NCBI GenBank assembly: GCA_903918595.1
Contig: CAIXFB010000269.1
Coordinates: 1-48,257 of the forward strand
Reading direction: 5' to 3'
Source of the DNA: an uncultured Actinomycetes bacterium
GTDB taxonomy: Bacteria > Actinomycetota > Actinomycetes > S36-B12
Length of the DNA: 48,257 bases
In this document: positions 1 to 7,563 of the stretch, piece by piece
Position numbering within the stretch: position 1 is the first letter of the stretch
Layout of the letters: each line of letters opens with the position of its first letter
Notes under the pieces: model-generated
Told to the model about the DNA's origin: nothing
The model's database searches: none
The model's input: the letters and a program-made list of their open reading frames with translations, nothing else
Translations under genes and position numbers: made by a program

Positions 1-113
1 CCGAATTTTTCTAACAGCGACGGCATCAACAGGTTCGCATAGGCTTGATCATCGCGCACCGCACGAAACATTTCCATGGCGGCGAGCCGCGGTGCATCAG
101 AAGAAGATGACAT
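1..113 (-). CDS. rsmB: 16S rRNA (cytosine-967-C5)-methyltransferase RsmB, N-terminal fragment
   Basis: Only the first 37 codons are in the window; the gene runs off the left edge. The ATG at 113-111 opens MSSSSDAPRLAAMEMFRAVR, followed by a stretch containing AYANLLMPSLLEKF. This is the start of the NusB-like RNA-binding domain that precedes the SAM-dependent methyltransferase domain in RsmB/Sun proteins. The family methylates C967 of 16S rRNA. Its first 17 bases overlap the 3' end of fmt, so the two are translationally linked in the usual def-fmt-rsmB order. The catalytic cysteines lie outside the window, so the call rests on the N-terminal pattern plus context. Confidence 0.8.
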   Translation of the reverse strand, partial: MSSSSDAPRLAAMEMFRAVRDDQAYANLLMPSLLEKF

Positions 114-1029
114 CTTTTGACCTTAAGCCTCTCCACCAGTCAACTGCTGGCATCAACTTCTTTCCGGGTGGTTGCACAAGCCCCAACTGCACCGGGATAC
201 CACCTGTTGCGACCACTACGTGATGGTCAATCAACGCAGCGCTACCTGGAGCGCCGAGACTCACTTCAACCAACTGAGCTGAAATAGAAACGGGACCAAT
301 CTTGATTCGTTGATCTCCCCAGGAGGTCCAGGCACCTGGATGAGGTGTGCAGGCTCGGATCTGTCGATCGATTGATTCAGCGTTTGCACTCCAATGAATT
401 TTCGCTTCGGCAACAGTGATCTTCGGGGCCGTTGTGACGCCGGCACCACTTTGTTCAATGGCCTTCACGGTTCCGTTTTCGAGAGAGTTGAGGGTGTCGA
501 CCAGAAGTTGCGCACCCACCACAGAGAGCCGATCCAGCAACGCCCCTGATGTATCCACTGGGGCAATTTCCTCGATGACCTGACCCAGAATTGGTCCAGT
601 ATCGAGCCCCTGCTCCAAGACGAAGGTTGTGGCTCCTGTTACATCGTCGCCATTCCAAATCGCATGTTGCACTGGCGCCGCACCCCGCCATCTGGGCAAC
701 AGTGAAAAGTGCAGATTGATCCAGCCAAATTTTGGAACATCGAGCAAAGCGGGCGGGATCAAACCGCCAAAAGCAACGATCGGCGCGCAATCGGGAGCAA
801 ACTCTGCGAACCTGGAAATGAAATCAGGATCACTCGGTGATGTCGGTGTGAGCACTTCAATTCCATGCGACTTGGCCAATTCTGAAACCGGACTCGGCAC
901 CAGGGTTCTTCCTCTACCCGCGGGGGCATCTGGGCGCGTGACTATTGCAACAATTTCATGGTGTGAGGCAAGCAAAGCCTCCAATGCGACAACAGCGGGA
1001 GAAGGCGTTCCGGCAAAGATCAGGCGCAT
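97..1029 (-). CDS. fmt: Methionyl-tRNA formyltransferase
   Basis: Formylates the amino group of Met-tRNA(fMet) with 10-formyl-tetrahydrofolate to make the initiator tRNA. From the ATG at 1029 the protein is 310 residues and begins MRLIFAGTPSPAVVALEALL, as the family does; an upstream in-frame start at 1098 would add 23 residues lying over def and is unlikely. The catalytic segment INLHFSLLPRWRGAAP (Asn and His of the active-site triad) is followed by GLDTGPIL (Asp), then a C-terminal tRNA-binding domain. It starts 7 nt after def ends and overlaps rsmB by 17 nt. Def removes the formyl group this enzyme adds, so the pair is functionally coupled. Confidence 0.97.
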   Translation of the reverse strand: MRLIFAGTPSPAVVALEALLASHHEIVAIVTRPDAPAGRGRTLVPSPVSELAKSHGIEVLTPTSPSDPDFISRFAEFAPDCAPIVAFGGLIPPALLDVPKFGWINLHFSLLPRWRGAAPVQHAIWNGDDVTGATTFVLEQGLDTGPILGQVIEEIAPVDTSGALLDRLSVVGAQLLVDTLNSLENGTVKAIEQSGAGVTTAPKITVAEAKIHWSANAESIDRQIRACTPHPGAWTSWGDQRIKIGPVSISAQLVEVSLGAPGSAALIDHHVVVATGGIPVQLGLVQPPGKKLMPAVDWWRGLRSKDVIFF

Positions 1030-1036
1030 AACATCA

Positions 1037-1582
1037 TTAAAGCCAGCGCTGAGAGATCGGGTGCGGACTGATCTTGACGGTGGCCGGTTCTTCGGCAAAC
1101 CACTCAGACTCGCGAATATCTTTCATCGCGATCTTCCTGGTCGCAGCGTCAAGTCGATCGATGAACATGATGCCGTCAAGGTGATCAGTCTCGTGCTGCA
1201 CGCATCGGGCGAGTAGATCGCTGCCCTCAATGACCACTGGCTCGCCATACATATTCATTCCCTTTGCAACAACACTCAGGGATCTCGATGTGGGATACGA
1301 CAGATCTGGAATGGAAAGACAGCCTTCATCGCCTTCTTCTGTATCTTCGGAAAGATCTAGATTGGGGTTGATCAGGTGACCCGGTTCTTCATCGACCCAA
1401 TATGTGAAGACCCGCAAGGACACGCCAATTTGCGGAGCCGCGAGTCCGACCCCAGGGGCATCCATCATGGTGTCGGTGAGGTCGGCAACGAGCTTGCGAA
1501 GTTCTTTGTCGAAGGTGGTGACCTCAGCTGCCGGAGTTCGCAGCACTGGGTCTCCAAAAAACCGAATGGGCTGCACGGGCAT
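1037..1582 (-). CDS. def: Peptide deformylase
   Basis: Metallo-enzyme that removes the N-formyl group from nascent proteins at the ribosome. The 181-residue product carries all three family motifs: GVGLAAPQIG, EGCLS (metal-ligand Cys) and HETDH (two His ligands and the catalytic Glu). The C-terminal tail after the HETDH helix is long, as in actinobacterial deformylases. The ATG at 1582 has no good Shine-Dalgarno; instead TAGACT lies 6 nt upstream, so the message may be leaderless. A 41-nt gap separates it from priA'. Confidence 0.97.
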   Translation of the reverse strand: MPVQPIRFFGDPVLRTPAAEVTTFDKELRKLVADLTDTMMDAPGVGLAAPQIGVSLRVFTYWVDEEPGHLINPNLDLSEDTEEGDEGCLSIPDLSYPTSRSLSVVAKGMNMYGEPVVIEGSDLLARCVQHETDHLDGIMFIDRLDAATRKIAMKDIRESEWFAEEPATVKISPHPISQRWL

Positions 1583-1588
1583 GTGCTT

Positions 1589-1594
1589 AGTCTA
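1589..1594 (-). promoter_or_regulatory. Candidate -10 element of a leaderless def promoter
   Basis: TAGACT matches the actinobacterial -10 pattern TANNNT and ends 6 nt before the def ATG, which would put the transcript start at or next to the start codon. No convincing -35 hexamer is visible about 17 nt upstream. It is one of several such boxes in this window. Confidence 0.4.
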
Positions 1595-1623
1595 GGTCCG
1601 CCCGGACAGTTACCAGCCTGGGC

Positions 1624-3549
1624 TCACAACTCCCGCGGATCGAGCTGCACATGCACCTTTACCGCCGCCTTATCGGCAGATCGACGCACCGAAATTCGTA
1701 ACAATTCCTCGCTCAGCCCCGTCCCGAGCGTTCGATCCACGAGGACAAGCAGGCGGACTTTCCCATCCCCCAACTCCGCCGGCCCCAACGTTCGGTGCGC
1801 GACCTCGATCGACTGCTCTACCTCTCGCACTGAGCTTGGATCGCCTTCGAGCGCCGCGACCCGGCTAGCTGGGGGCAACCCGGTAGCTCGACGTTCGCTC
1901 AGTTCGCGCGCTGCGAACCACACCGAATCCCATCGCACTAATGCCTGAACACTGGCCGAATTGATGGGAGCCGTGACCATAACGTGCGCCTTTGGTCGAG
2001 CAAGGGCGGCAGCATGGAACCACCTACGTACCTGGGCCTCCCCCGCACCGAGACCCGCTCCAGCCCAATTGGCGTCAAGCAAAATCACGGCTTCGTAGCC
2101 GGCTGCGGCCACGGGCTCAGCGCCTGGTGTAGCAACGACGAGTGCGGGCTCAGCAGAAACCTCACGCACCATGTGCTCGGCCTGCGACCAAATAATGCGA
2201 ACCCCAGGAAAAGCTCTGCCTAGTTCTTCAGCCGTGCGCTCGACACCGATGGACACCGCGCGTAGTTCACCACCACCACAGTGGCTACATCGCCAACTCG
2301 ACGCGAGTGAGCCACACCGCGAGCACACCGGGATGGACGAACCGGAAAGGAGTGCGAACGCGCCCCCGCAGGAACATTCCGCAGGGGTTCGACACTTCTG
2401 GCACGCCAAAAGTGGCACGTAGCCGCGACGGGCAACCTGCACTAGAACTGGTCCGGTCTTCAGTCCGGTTTGAGCTACGTGCCATGCGGCACTGGGAATA
2501 CGGGCGTACGCCGCAGCCTCGTCCTTTTTGAAGTCATCTGGCTCGACGGCCTGCACCCGCAGTGCAATTGCAGCAAGTGCGCTCTTTTCTGGGGTGAGCG
2601 ATGTTGCCCATCCGGACTCACACCATTGCTGCGCTACCACCGTACGAGCGGGAGCGCCGATGAGGAAGTGGCACTGCTCAAGATGTGATCGAAGTGCGGC
2701 CACTTCCCTGGCGTCCCAATATGGCGCGTGTGGATCGGCATACACATCGTCTCCGTCATCCCACATGACAATGAGACGCAGATCAGGCATGGGTGTGAAT
2801 GCCGCTGTGCGAGTACCAACCACAATTCGGGCTGCGCCAAACATTGCGCGCAGGAAAGCGGCGTATCTGGCCTGCGGGCCCACATGTGCACCAATGACAG
2901 CAACCGCGCCCGCTTCACATGCCTCTGGAATCACTTGGCACACGCGCTCGACATCACTCACATCAGGCACAAGCACCAACACCGATCCAGATTCGGCTTG
3001 GGTTACCCGGTGAATCAGTTCAGCGACTTGGTCGGTCCAGGCAGTTCCGGGCACACTGTTCCAGACGGCCCTGACTGGTTCTGGGCCATCGATCCGTGAC
3101 ATCAGTCCGGCGCTGTGCGCGATCCCTGACCAAGAGGGTTCATGTTCCACTGCAGAACTTCGCCAGTGGCTCACCTCGGGCAACACCGCCTCAGCGCGGG
3201 CATGCCGAGGTGGCACCGCGGTACGCATGACATCCCACAAAGTGCCTGCGTAGCGATTGGCTGTGGCCGCAATCAACTGCAGACTCTCCGTTGTGCACAT
3301 TGGAACCGAACCGACTACGCGGTCGATGGGTTTGAGAGTGGCAAGGTCTGATGCGGGTGCTCGCCGGACGATGCAGGCATCCATCAATCGACCTGCAAAA
3401 CGAACCCGAACCCGGGCACCCACCACCGCTAGATCTGACCACCGAGCTGGCACTGAATAATCAAAATCCCGATCCAGGTGGGGCACAGGCGTATCGATGC
3501 GCACCACCGCTACCGGATTGGTGGCGGCTGTCGGTTCAGCCACCTTCAC
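1624..3549 (-). CDS. priA: Primosomal protein N' (PriA), apparently without helicase motifs
   Basis: 641 residues from a GTG start. The N-terminal 3'-DNA-binding domain is recognisable (DTPVPHLDRDFDYSVP, then VGARVRVRFAGR). The central zinc-binding cysteines are present as CQKC, CSCGG, CSRCG and CSHCG pairs at about residues 390-440. The ATPase motifs are not: where helicase PriA has a GxxGxGKT loop this protein has VPGTAWTD, and the DEEH box is replaced by WDDGDD. Actinobacterial PriA homologues are known to lack detectable helicase motifs, so this is a lineage trait and not local decay; the frame is open throughout. It probably keeps fork-DNA binding and replication-restart loading without unwinding. 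It sits between metK and def. An AAGG about 9 nt upstream could serve as ribosome-binding site. Confidence 0.88.
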   Translation of the reverse strand: MKVAEPTAATNPVAVVRIDTPVPHLDRDFDYSVPARWSDLAVVGARVRVRFAGRLMDACIVRRAPASDLATLKPIDRVVGSVPMCTTESLQLIAATANRYAGTLWDVMRTAVPPRHARAEAVLPEVSHWRSSAVEHEPSWSGIAHSAGLMSRIDGPEPVRAVWNSVPGTAWTDQVAELIHRVTQAESGSVLVLVPDVSDVERVCQVIPEACEAGAVAVIGAHVGPQARYAAFLRAMFGAARIVVGTRTAAFTPMPDLRLIVMWDDGDDVYADPHAPYWDAREVAALRSHLEQCHFLIGAPARTVVAQQWCESGWATSLTPEKSALAAIALRVQAVEPDDFKKDEAAAYARIPSAAWHVAQTGLKTGPVLVQVARRGYVPLLACQKCRTPAECSCGGAFALLSGSSIPVCSRCGSLASSWRCSHCGGGELRAVSIGVERTAEELGRAFPGVRIIWSQAEHMVREVSAEPALVVATPGAEPVAAAGYEAVILLDANWAGAGLGAGEAQVRRWFHAAALARPKAHVMVTAPINSASVQALVRWDSVWFAARELSERRATGLPPASRVAALEGDPSSVREVEQSIEVAHRTLGPAELGDGKVRLLVLVDRTLGTGLSEELLRISVRRSADKAAVKVHVQLDPREL

Positions 3550-3619
3550 GCGCTTAGCCTTGTGAGCGGGTGCGCCAATCAGGGTCAGTTGATCCGAGTC
3601 GGGAATGCTGTCCCCCTGA

Positions 3620-4870
3620 CTAGATGCCAGCTACCGAGCGAAGATCCTCTGCGCGATCGGTGTTTTCCCAAGTGAATGTGGGGCCAACCTTCGTGCGTTT
3701 GGTCGGGTCATCGGAATCGAGCAGCTCGTTCGTGCCCTGTGGGCGGCCGAAGTGACCGTATGCGCTGGTCACCCGATAGATGGGCCGCAACAGGTCTAGG
3801 TCGCGAATGATGGCGGCCGGGCGCAGGTCAAAAACTCGCAGCACCGCTTCTTGGATGGCTTCATCGGCAATGACACCCGTTCCAAATGTCTCGACGAACA
3901 GACCCACTGGGTGAGCTTTGCCAATGGCGTATGCAACCTGGACCTCACAGCGCGTGGCCAGACCCGCAGCCACAACATTCTTCGCCACCCAACGCATTGC
4001 GTATGCGGCTGAACGGTCCACCTTTGAAGGATCCTTACCCGAGAACGCTCCGCCACCGTGACGAGCCATACCGCCATAGGTGTCAACGATGATTTTGCGA
4101 CCAGTCAAACCAGCATCACCCATCGGACCGCCAACTTCAAAGCGACCGGTGGGGTTCACCAACAAACGGTAATCGCTGGAATCCAGATCGATCGTCGCCA
4201 AGATGGGCTCTACGACGTACTTGCGCACATCGGGATTGAGCATGTTTTCCAAACTAATGTCTCGGGCATGCTGGCTGCTGACGACGACGGTGTCGATCTT
4301 TATGGGCCGATCGTTCTCGTCGTAAGCAATGGTGACCTGGGTTTTGCCATCTGGTCGCAGGTACGGCATCGTTCCGTCTTTGCGCACAGCGGTGAGCTGC
4401 TGCGCGAGGCGCTGTGCAAGCGAGATCGGCAGCGGCATCAAATCAACAGTGTCCGTGCAGGCAAAACCGAACATCAAGCCTTGGTCACCTGCGCCCTGCC
4501 GATCAAGTGGGTCAGAACTTGCACCCTCGCGCTCTTCGATTGCATCGTCAACGCCCTGCGCGATATCTGGTGACTGCTTGCCAATCGACACCGAGATGCC
4601 ACACGACTCGCCATCAAAACCTTTGGCCGAAGAGTCATAACCAATTTCCATGACCGTATCGCGAACCAACTTCATGACATCTGCAAAACCTTCGGTGGTG
4701 ACCTCGCCAGCAACGTGCACCTGGCCGGTGGTCAGCATCGTCTCGACAGCCACCCGACTGCGCGGGTCCTGGCGCAATAGGTCGTCGAGGATGGCATCAC
4801 TAATCTGGTCTGCCATTTTGTCCGGGTGACCCTCAGTGACTGATTCTGATGTGAACAAGCGGTGCGACAC
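3620..4870 (-). CDS. metK: S-adenosylmethionine synthetase
   Basis: Makes SAM from methionine and ATP in the cytosol. 416 residues from a GTG start at 4870. Signatures seen: GHPDKMADQISDA near the N-terminus (ATP/methionine binding), GAGDQGLMFGFA, and GGGAFSGKDPSKVDRSAAY (phosphate-binding loop and catalytic lysines). A good Shine-Dalgarno (AGGGAGAG) lies about 6 nt before the GTG. The gene is preceded by a 174-nt leader holding a SAM-IV riboswitch, so the enzyme should be repressed by its own product. A 7-bp hairpin at about 4902-4919 sits between the aptamer and the ribosome-binding site and may be part of the expression platform. Confidence 0.98.
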   Translation of the reverse strand: MSHRLFTSESVTEGHPDKMADQISDAILDDLLRQDPRSRVAVETMLTTGQVHVAGEVTTEGFADVMKLVRDTVMEIGYDSSAKGFDGESCGISVSIGKQSPDIAQGVDDAIEEREGASSDPLDRQGAGDQGLMFGFACTDTVDLMPLPISLAQRLAQQLTAVRKDGTMPYLRPDGKTQVTIAYDENDRPIKIDTVVVSSQHARDISLENMLNPDVRKYVVEPILATIDLDSSDYRLLVNPTGRFEVGGPMGDAGLTGRKIIVDTYGGMARHGGGAFSGKDPSKVDRSAAYAMRWVAKNVVAAGLATRCEVQVAYAIGKAHPVGLFVETFGTGVIADEAIQEAVLRVFDLRPAAIIRDLDLLRPIYRVTSAYGHFGRPQGTNELLDSDDPTKRTKVGPTFTWENTDRAEDLRSVAGI

Positions 4871-4924
4871 GTGTAACTCTCCCTAAATCAAGCTCCTCGC
4901 AGCCCTGCGGACAGGACTCGCGCT

Positions 4925-5020
4925 TGCCTCGGATGAGGCCTGGTCTGCTCCCGGAGCACCCCACCGCGGAGGAGGGTTGCCGACCAGCGAGCCGGGACTT
5001 AGCGCTGGTGCTCTTGACCG
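4925..5020 (-). promoter_or_regulatory. SAM-IV riboswitch in the metK leader
   Basis: The minus strand shows the conserved core of the actinobacterial SAM-IV (SAM-I/IV clan) aptamer. The P1 arm GGTC (5019-5016) pairs with GACC (4945-4942). Inside, the P2 helix CCAGCG/CGCTGG encloses AAGTCCCGGCT; next come CGGCAACCCTCC and GCGGTGGGGTGC of the SAM-binding P3 region, then CTCCGGGAG. A perfect hairpin GCCTC-ATCC-GAGGC (4938-4925) follows P1, as the extra P5 stem of SAM-IV does. The position directly upstream of metK fits feedback control by SAM. There is no terminator-like U-run before the gene, so control of translation is more likely than attenuation (inference). Confidence 0.87.
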
Positions 5021-5026
5021 AATAAA

Positions 5027-5032
5027 ACCCTA
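5027..5032 (-). promoter_or_regulatory. Candidate -10 element of the metK leader promoter
   Basis: TAGGGT (TANNNT) lies 7 nt before GGTC, the first bases of riboswitch helix P1. A transcript starting there would begin exactly with the aptamer. The box lies between the coaBC stop codon and the riboswitch. No clear -35 is seen. Confidence 0.5.
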
Positions 5033-5044
5033 CACGAGCAACCG

Positions 5045-6268
5045 CTATCTGGCCGTAATCCGATCACGAACCGTGTCCCAAAGCGCATCAGCAATTTCCT
5101 CTTTGGGTAGGCGATCAAGCAGTACAGGTGAGGTGGCCGCCCCCAGAATCAGTACCGAATTGTGCGTCGACCCGAAAACCTCATGGGCGGCTACGTCGTT
5201 GACGACGAGTAGATCACAGCCCTTCCGCGCGAGCTTTTCTTGCCCCAGGGCAAACAAATCCTCAGAATCCCGGGCTGTCTCGGCAGCGAAACCCACGATG
5301 AGAGGGGACGTGGCGCTACCCCGCTTCACCACTAATTCCGCCAGCACATCGGCGGTTCGTTCGAGTAACAACTCAGGCACTCCGTCTGCGTTGCTCTTCT
5401 TGATTTTTCCGCTGGCGATATCTGCTGGACGGAAATCTGCAACAGCTGCCGCCATCACAATCACATCGGCGTCTTGAGCGTGCGCATGCATTGCCGATCT
5501 GAGATCTTCAGCGGACTCCACGCGCACAACGAGAGCCCCGGCAGGTGGTTCCACCTCAATGGCAGCGGCCACAAGTGTGACCTGCGCCCCCCTGCTGATG
5601 GCGGTTCTGGCGAGTTCGATGCCTTGCCGGCCACTGCTTCGGTTGCCAATAAATCGGACGGGATCCCACGCTTCTCGGGTACCACCTGCACTGATGAGCA
5701 CGCGCAATCCGGCTAAATCGGGCCGGGGGCGGCGGCGAAGAACATCACGAACCGCGTGGGCAATTGCCGATGGATCTGCCAATCGGCCTGGTCCAGAGTC
5801 AGTGCCGGTGAGCCGGCCCACTGCGGGTTCAAGCACGACCACCCCACGTTCTCGCAAGATGTGCACGTTTCGCTGGGTGGCGGGGTGTTGCCACATCTCC
5901 GTGTGCATGGCAGGAGCCATGATCACGGGGCACGAGGCAGTGAGCAAGGTGTTGGTGAGTAGGTCGTCGGCGATTCCCGAAACTGCCCGGGCAAGGAGAT
6001 CAGCGGTGGCTGGTGCAACCACCACTGCACGTGCCTGCTGACCTAACCGCACGTGCGGCACTTGGTGGGTGTTGGCCCACACATCGGTCGCTACTGGTCG
6101 GCCAGAGAGCGCCTCCCATGTGGGGGCGCCAACGAATCGAAGTGCATTAGCCGTGGGCACAACAACAACGTCAATCCCGGATTCGCGAAGATTTCTGAGC
6201 AGCTCAACAGCCTTATAGGCGGCAATACCACCGGACACACCCAATACGACAGGTGACTCCTGCACCAT
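5045..6268 (-). CDS. coaBC: Bifunctional phosphopantothenoylcysteine decarboxylase / phosphopantothenate-cysteine ligase
   Basis: Two steps of coenzyme A synthesis: joining cysteine to 4'-phosphopantothenate (CoaB) and decarboxylating the product (CoaC). 407 residues. The N-terminal flavoprotein CoaC half has SGGIAAYK near residue 13, the active-site segment APAMHTEMW and a substrate-recognition Cys region (TASCPVIMAP). The CoaB half begins about residue 190 with ISAGGTREAWDPVRFIGN and continues with MAAAVADFRP and SGKIKK, the nucleotide- and substrate-binding loops. The start ATG at 6268 lies 19 nt after the rpoZ stop, so it is probably co-transcribed with rpoZ. Confidence 0.97.
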   Translation of the reverse strand: MVQESPVVLGVSGGIAAYKAVELLRNLRESGIDVVVVPTANALRFVGAPTWEALSGRPVATDVWANTHQVPHVRLGQQARAVVVAPATADLLARAVSGIADDLLTNTLLTASCPVIMAPAMHTEMWQHPATQRNVHILRERGVVVLEPAVGRLTGTDSGPGRLADPSAIAHAVRDVLRRRPRPDLAGLRVLISAGGTREAWDPVRFIGNRSSGRQGIELARTAISRGAQVTLVAAAIEVEPPAGALVVRVESAEDLRSAMHAHAQDADVIVMAAAVADFRPADIASGKIKKSNADGVPELLLERTADVLAELVVKRGSATSPLIVGFAAETARDSEDLFALGQEKLARKGCDLLVVNDVAAHEVFGSTHNSVLILGAATSPVLLDRLPKEEIADALWDTVRDRITAR

Positions 6269-6287
6269 CGGGTGTTAGACGACCGAA

Positions 6288-6620
6288 CTAGTCGGTCGTC
6301 TCCTCTTCAACAAGTGCGAAGGGATCGGCTGCTGAGACAACTTCTACAACTACCTGTTCCTCGGCTGGATCAAACGGAACAACAGTGAGTAGACCGGCGT
6401 CGATCTCGCGAAGCGCGATGGACAGCGGCTTCTCCTGGACGTGGGTTTCAACAAGAGGGCCGACGTACTCGAGTAGGCCCTCGCCTAGCTGCGAGTAGTA
6501 GGCATTGATCTGACGCGCGCGCTTTGCTGCGTAGCTGACCAGTGAGTACTTGGAATCGGTCTTCTCAAGCAAGGCATCGATAGACGGGTAAGTGATGCCT
6601 TCTGGGCGTCCTGTGCTCAC
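6288..6620 (-). CDS. rpoZ: RNA polymerase omega subunit
   Basis: Small subunit that aids assembly of RNA polymerase by clamping beta'. The GTG at 6620 is preferred over an upstream TTG at 6626 because GAGG lies 8 nt before the GTG. The product is 110 residues. The conserved core reads YPSIDALLEK, then SKYSLVSYAAKRARQINAYY, then EKPLSIALREI; the acidic C-terminal extension is usual in actinobacteria. It lies between gmk (63-nt gap) and coaBC, the standard order in this phylum. Confidence 0.95.
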   Translation of the reverse strand: MSTGRPEGITYPSIDALLEKTDSKYSLVSYAAKRARQINAYYSQLGEGLLEYVGPLVETHVQEKPLSIALREIDAGLLTVVPFDPAEEQVVVEVVSAADPFALVEEETTD

Positions 6621-6683
6621 GGTCAAGCCTCATCTGCAGGTGGGAAACGAATGGGTCTCGAAACATCTGGCCGTAATAAGCCT

Positions 6684-7247
6684 CTAGCCAGCGCCTCTCG
6701 AGATGAAGTCTAGCAAGTCCTGGGCACACTGATCGACCTCGGCATTCACCAGGACCAGATCGAACTCGCCCGCAGCGGCAAGTTCGGCTGTCGCCACCTC
6801 TAAGCGGGCGGCCACGACAGACTCCTCCTCGGTGCCCCGATTTCGAAGTCGATCCTCGAGAGTGGCGGCACTCGGCGGCGCTAGAAACACCAAAGTGGCA
6901 TCTGGCACGCTGCTTCGCACCTGGCGGGCGCCTTGAACTTCGATTTCGAGGAGTACCAACCGCCCATCTGCCCGATGCTGCGAAACAGCAGCCCGAGGGG
7001 TTCCGTACCGGTTGCCAGCGTATTGCGCCCACTCCAGCAAACCCCCCGTCGCGACAAGGGCATCAAATTCTTCATTGGACATGAAGAAATAGTGCTCGCC
7101 ATTCGCTTCGCCCGGTCGGGGCGAACGGGTAGTGGCCGAAACTGACAACCAAATACTCGGATCGCGACGCAAAACTTCGGCGACGACGGTGCTCTTCCCT
7201 ACTCCCGATGGACCGGAAACCACAATCAGCGGGGCGAGGTCAGACAT
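6684..7247 (-). CDS. gmk: Guanylate kinase
   Basis: Phosphorylates GMP to GDP with ATP. The ATG at 7247 gives 187 residues, MSDLAPLIVVSGPSGVGKST, with the P-loop GPSGVGKS in the expected place; a longer frame to 7322 would add 25 residues lying inside mihF and is unlikely. The GMP-binding segment SVSATTRSPRPGE and the EHYFFMSNEEF motif are present. The start codon overlaps the mihF stop by 8 nt (ATGTCTGA), indicating translational coupling. Confidence 0.97.
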   Translation of the reverse strand: MSDLAPLIVVSGPSGVGKSTVVAEVLRRDPSIWLSVSATTRSPRPGEANGEHYFFMSNEEFDALVATGGLLEWAQYAGNRYGTPRAAVSQHRADGRLVLLEIEVQGARQVRSSVPDATLVFLAPPSAATLEDRLRNRGTEEESVVAARLEVATAELAAAGEFDLVLVNAEVDQCAQDLLDFISRGAG

Positions 7248-7563
7248 TGCGACCCTCGAGGGAGTCGAGGAGGGCTGCCCGTTGATGAATTCCGAGTCCA
7301 CGCACGCGCCGGCTTGGCGCAATTCCTAAGTGATCCATGAGCGTTGCGACCTTGACCTGACCCATTCCGGGGATGGATTCGAGGAGCCAATTCACTTTGA
7401 CCTTTGCCCAACCTTCGTTGGATTCATATGCGGTGAGTATCTCGGGAACACTCACCTGTCCGTTCTTGATGTCATGTCGCAGTTGAGCTCTGGCTCGGCG
7501 CACGTCACGCGCTGCAACGAGCGCGGCATCACGTTCTTCAATAGTTCGAATCGGCATCGTCAT
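7240..7563 (-). CDS. mihF: Actinobacterial integration host factor
   Basis: Nucleoid-associated DNA-bending protein of the mIHF/sIHF family, unrelated in sequence to the alpha/beta IHF of proteobacteria. 107 residues. An N-terminal long helix rich in Arg and Ala (RDVRRARAQLRHDIKNG) leads to the DNA-contacting helix-two-turn-helix region ESIPGMGQVKVATLMDHLGI and the C-terminal SRRVRGLG. The ATG at 7563 overlaps the pyrF stop as ATGA, which supports that start over the Met two codons on. Its place between pyrF and gmk is a strong marker of Actinomycetota. Confidence 0.95.
   Translation of the reverse strand: MTMPIRTIEERDAALVAARDVRRARAQLRHDIKNGQVSVPEILTAYESNEGWAKVKVNWLLESIPGMGQVKVATLMDHLGIAPSRRVRGLGIHQRAALLDSLEGRNV

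Noticed and set aside
629..1216. 195-codon plus-strand frame opposite fmt and def
   Set aside because: It is antisense to two certain genes, has no recognisable motif, and its composition is that of a shadow frame.
1624..3549. PriA' as a decayed pseudogene because helicase motifs are missing
   Set aside because: The frame is intact, zinc cysteines are kept, and absence of helicase motifs is a known trait of actinobacterial homologues.
4058..4573. 171-codon plus-strand frame within metK
   Set aside because: Antisense to conserved metK motifs; no family likeness or ribosome site.
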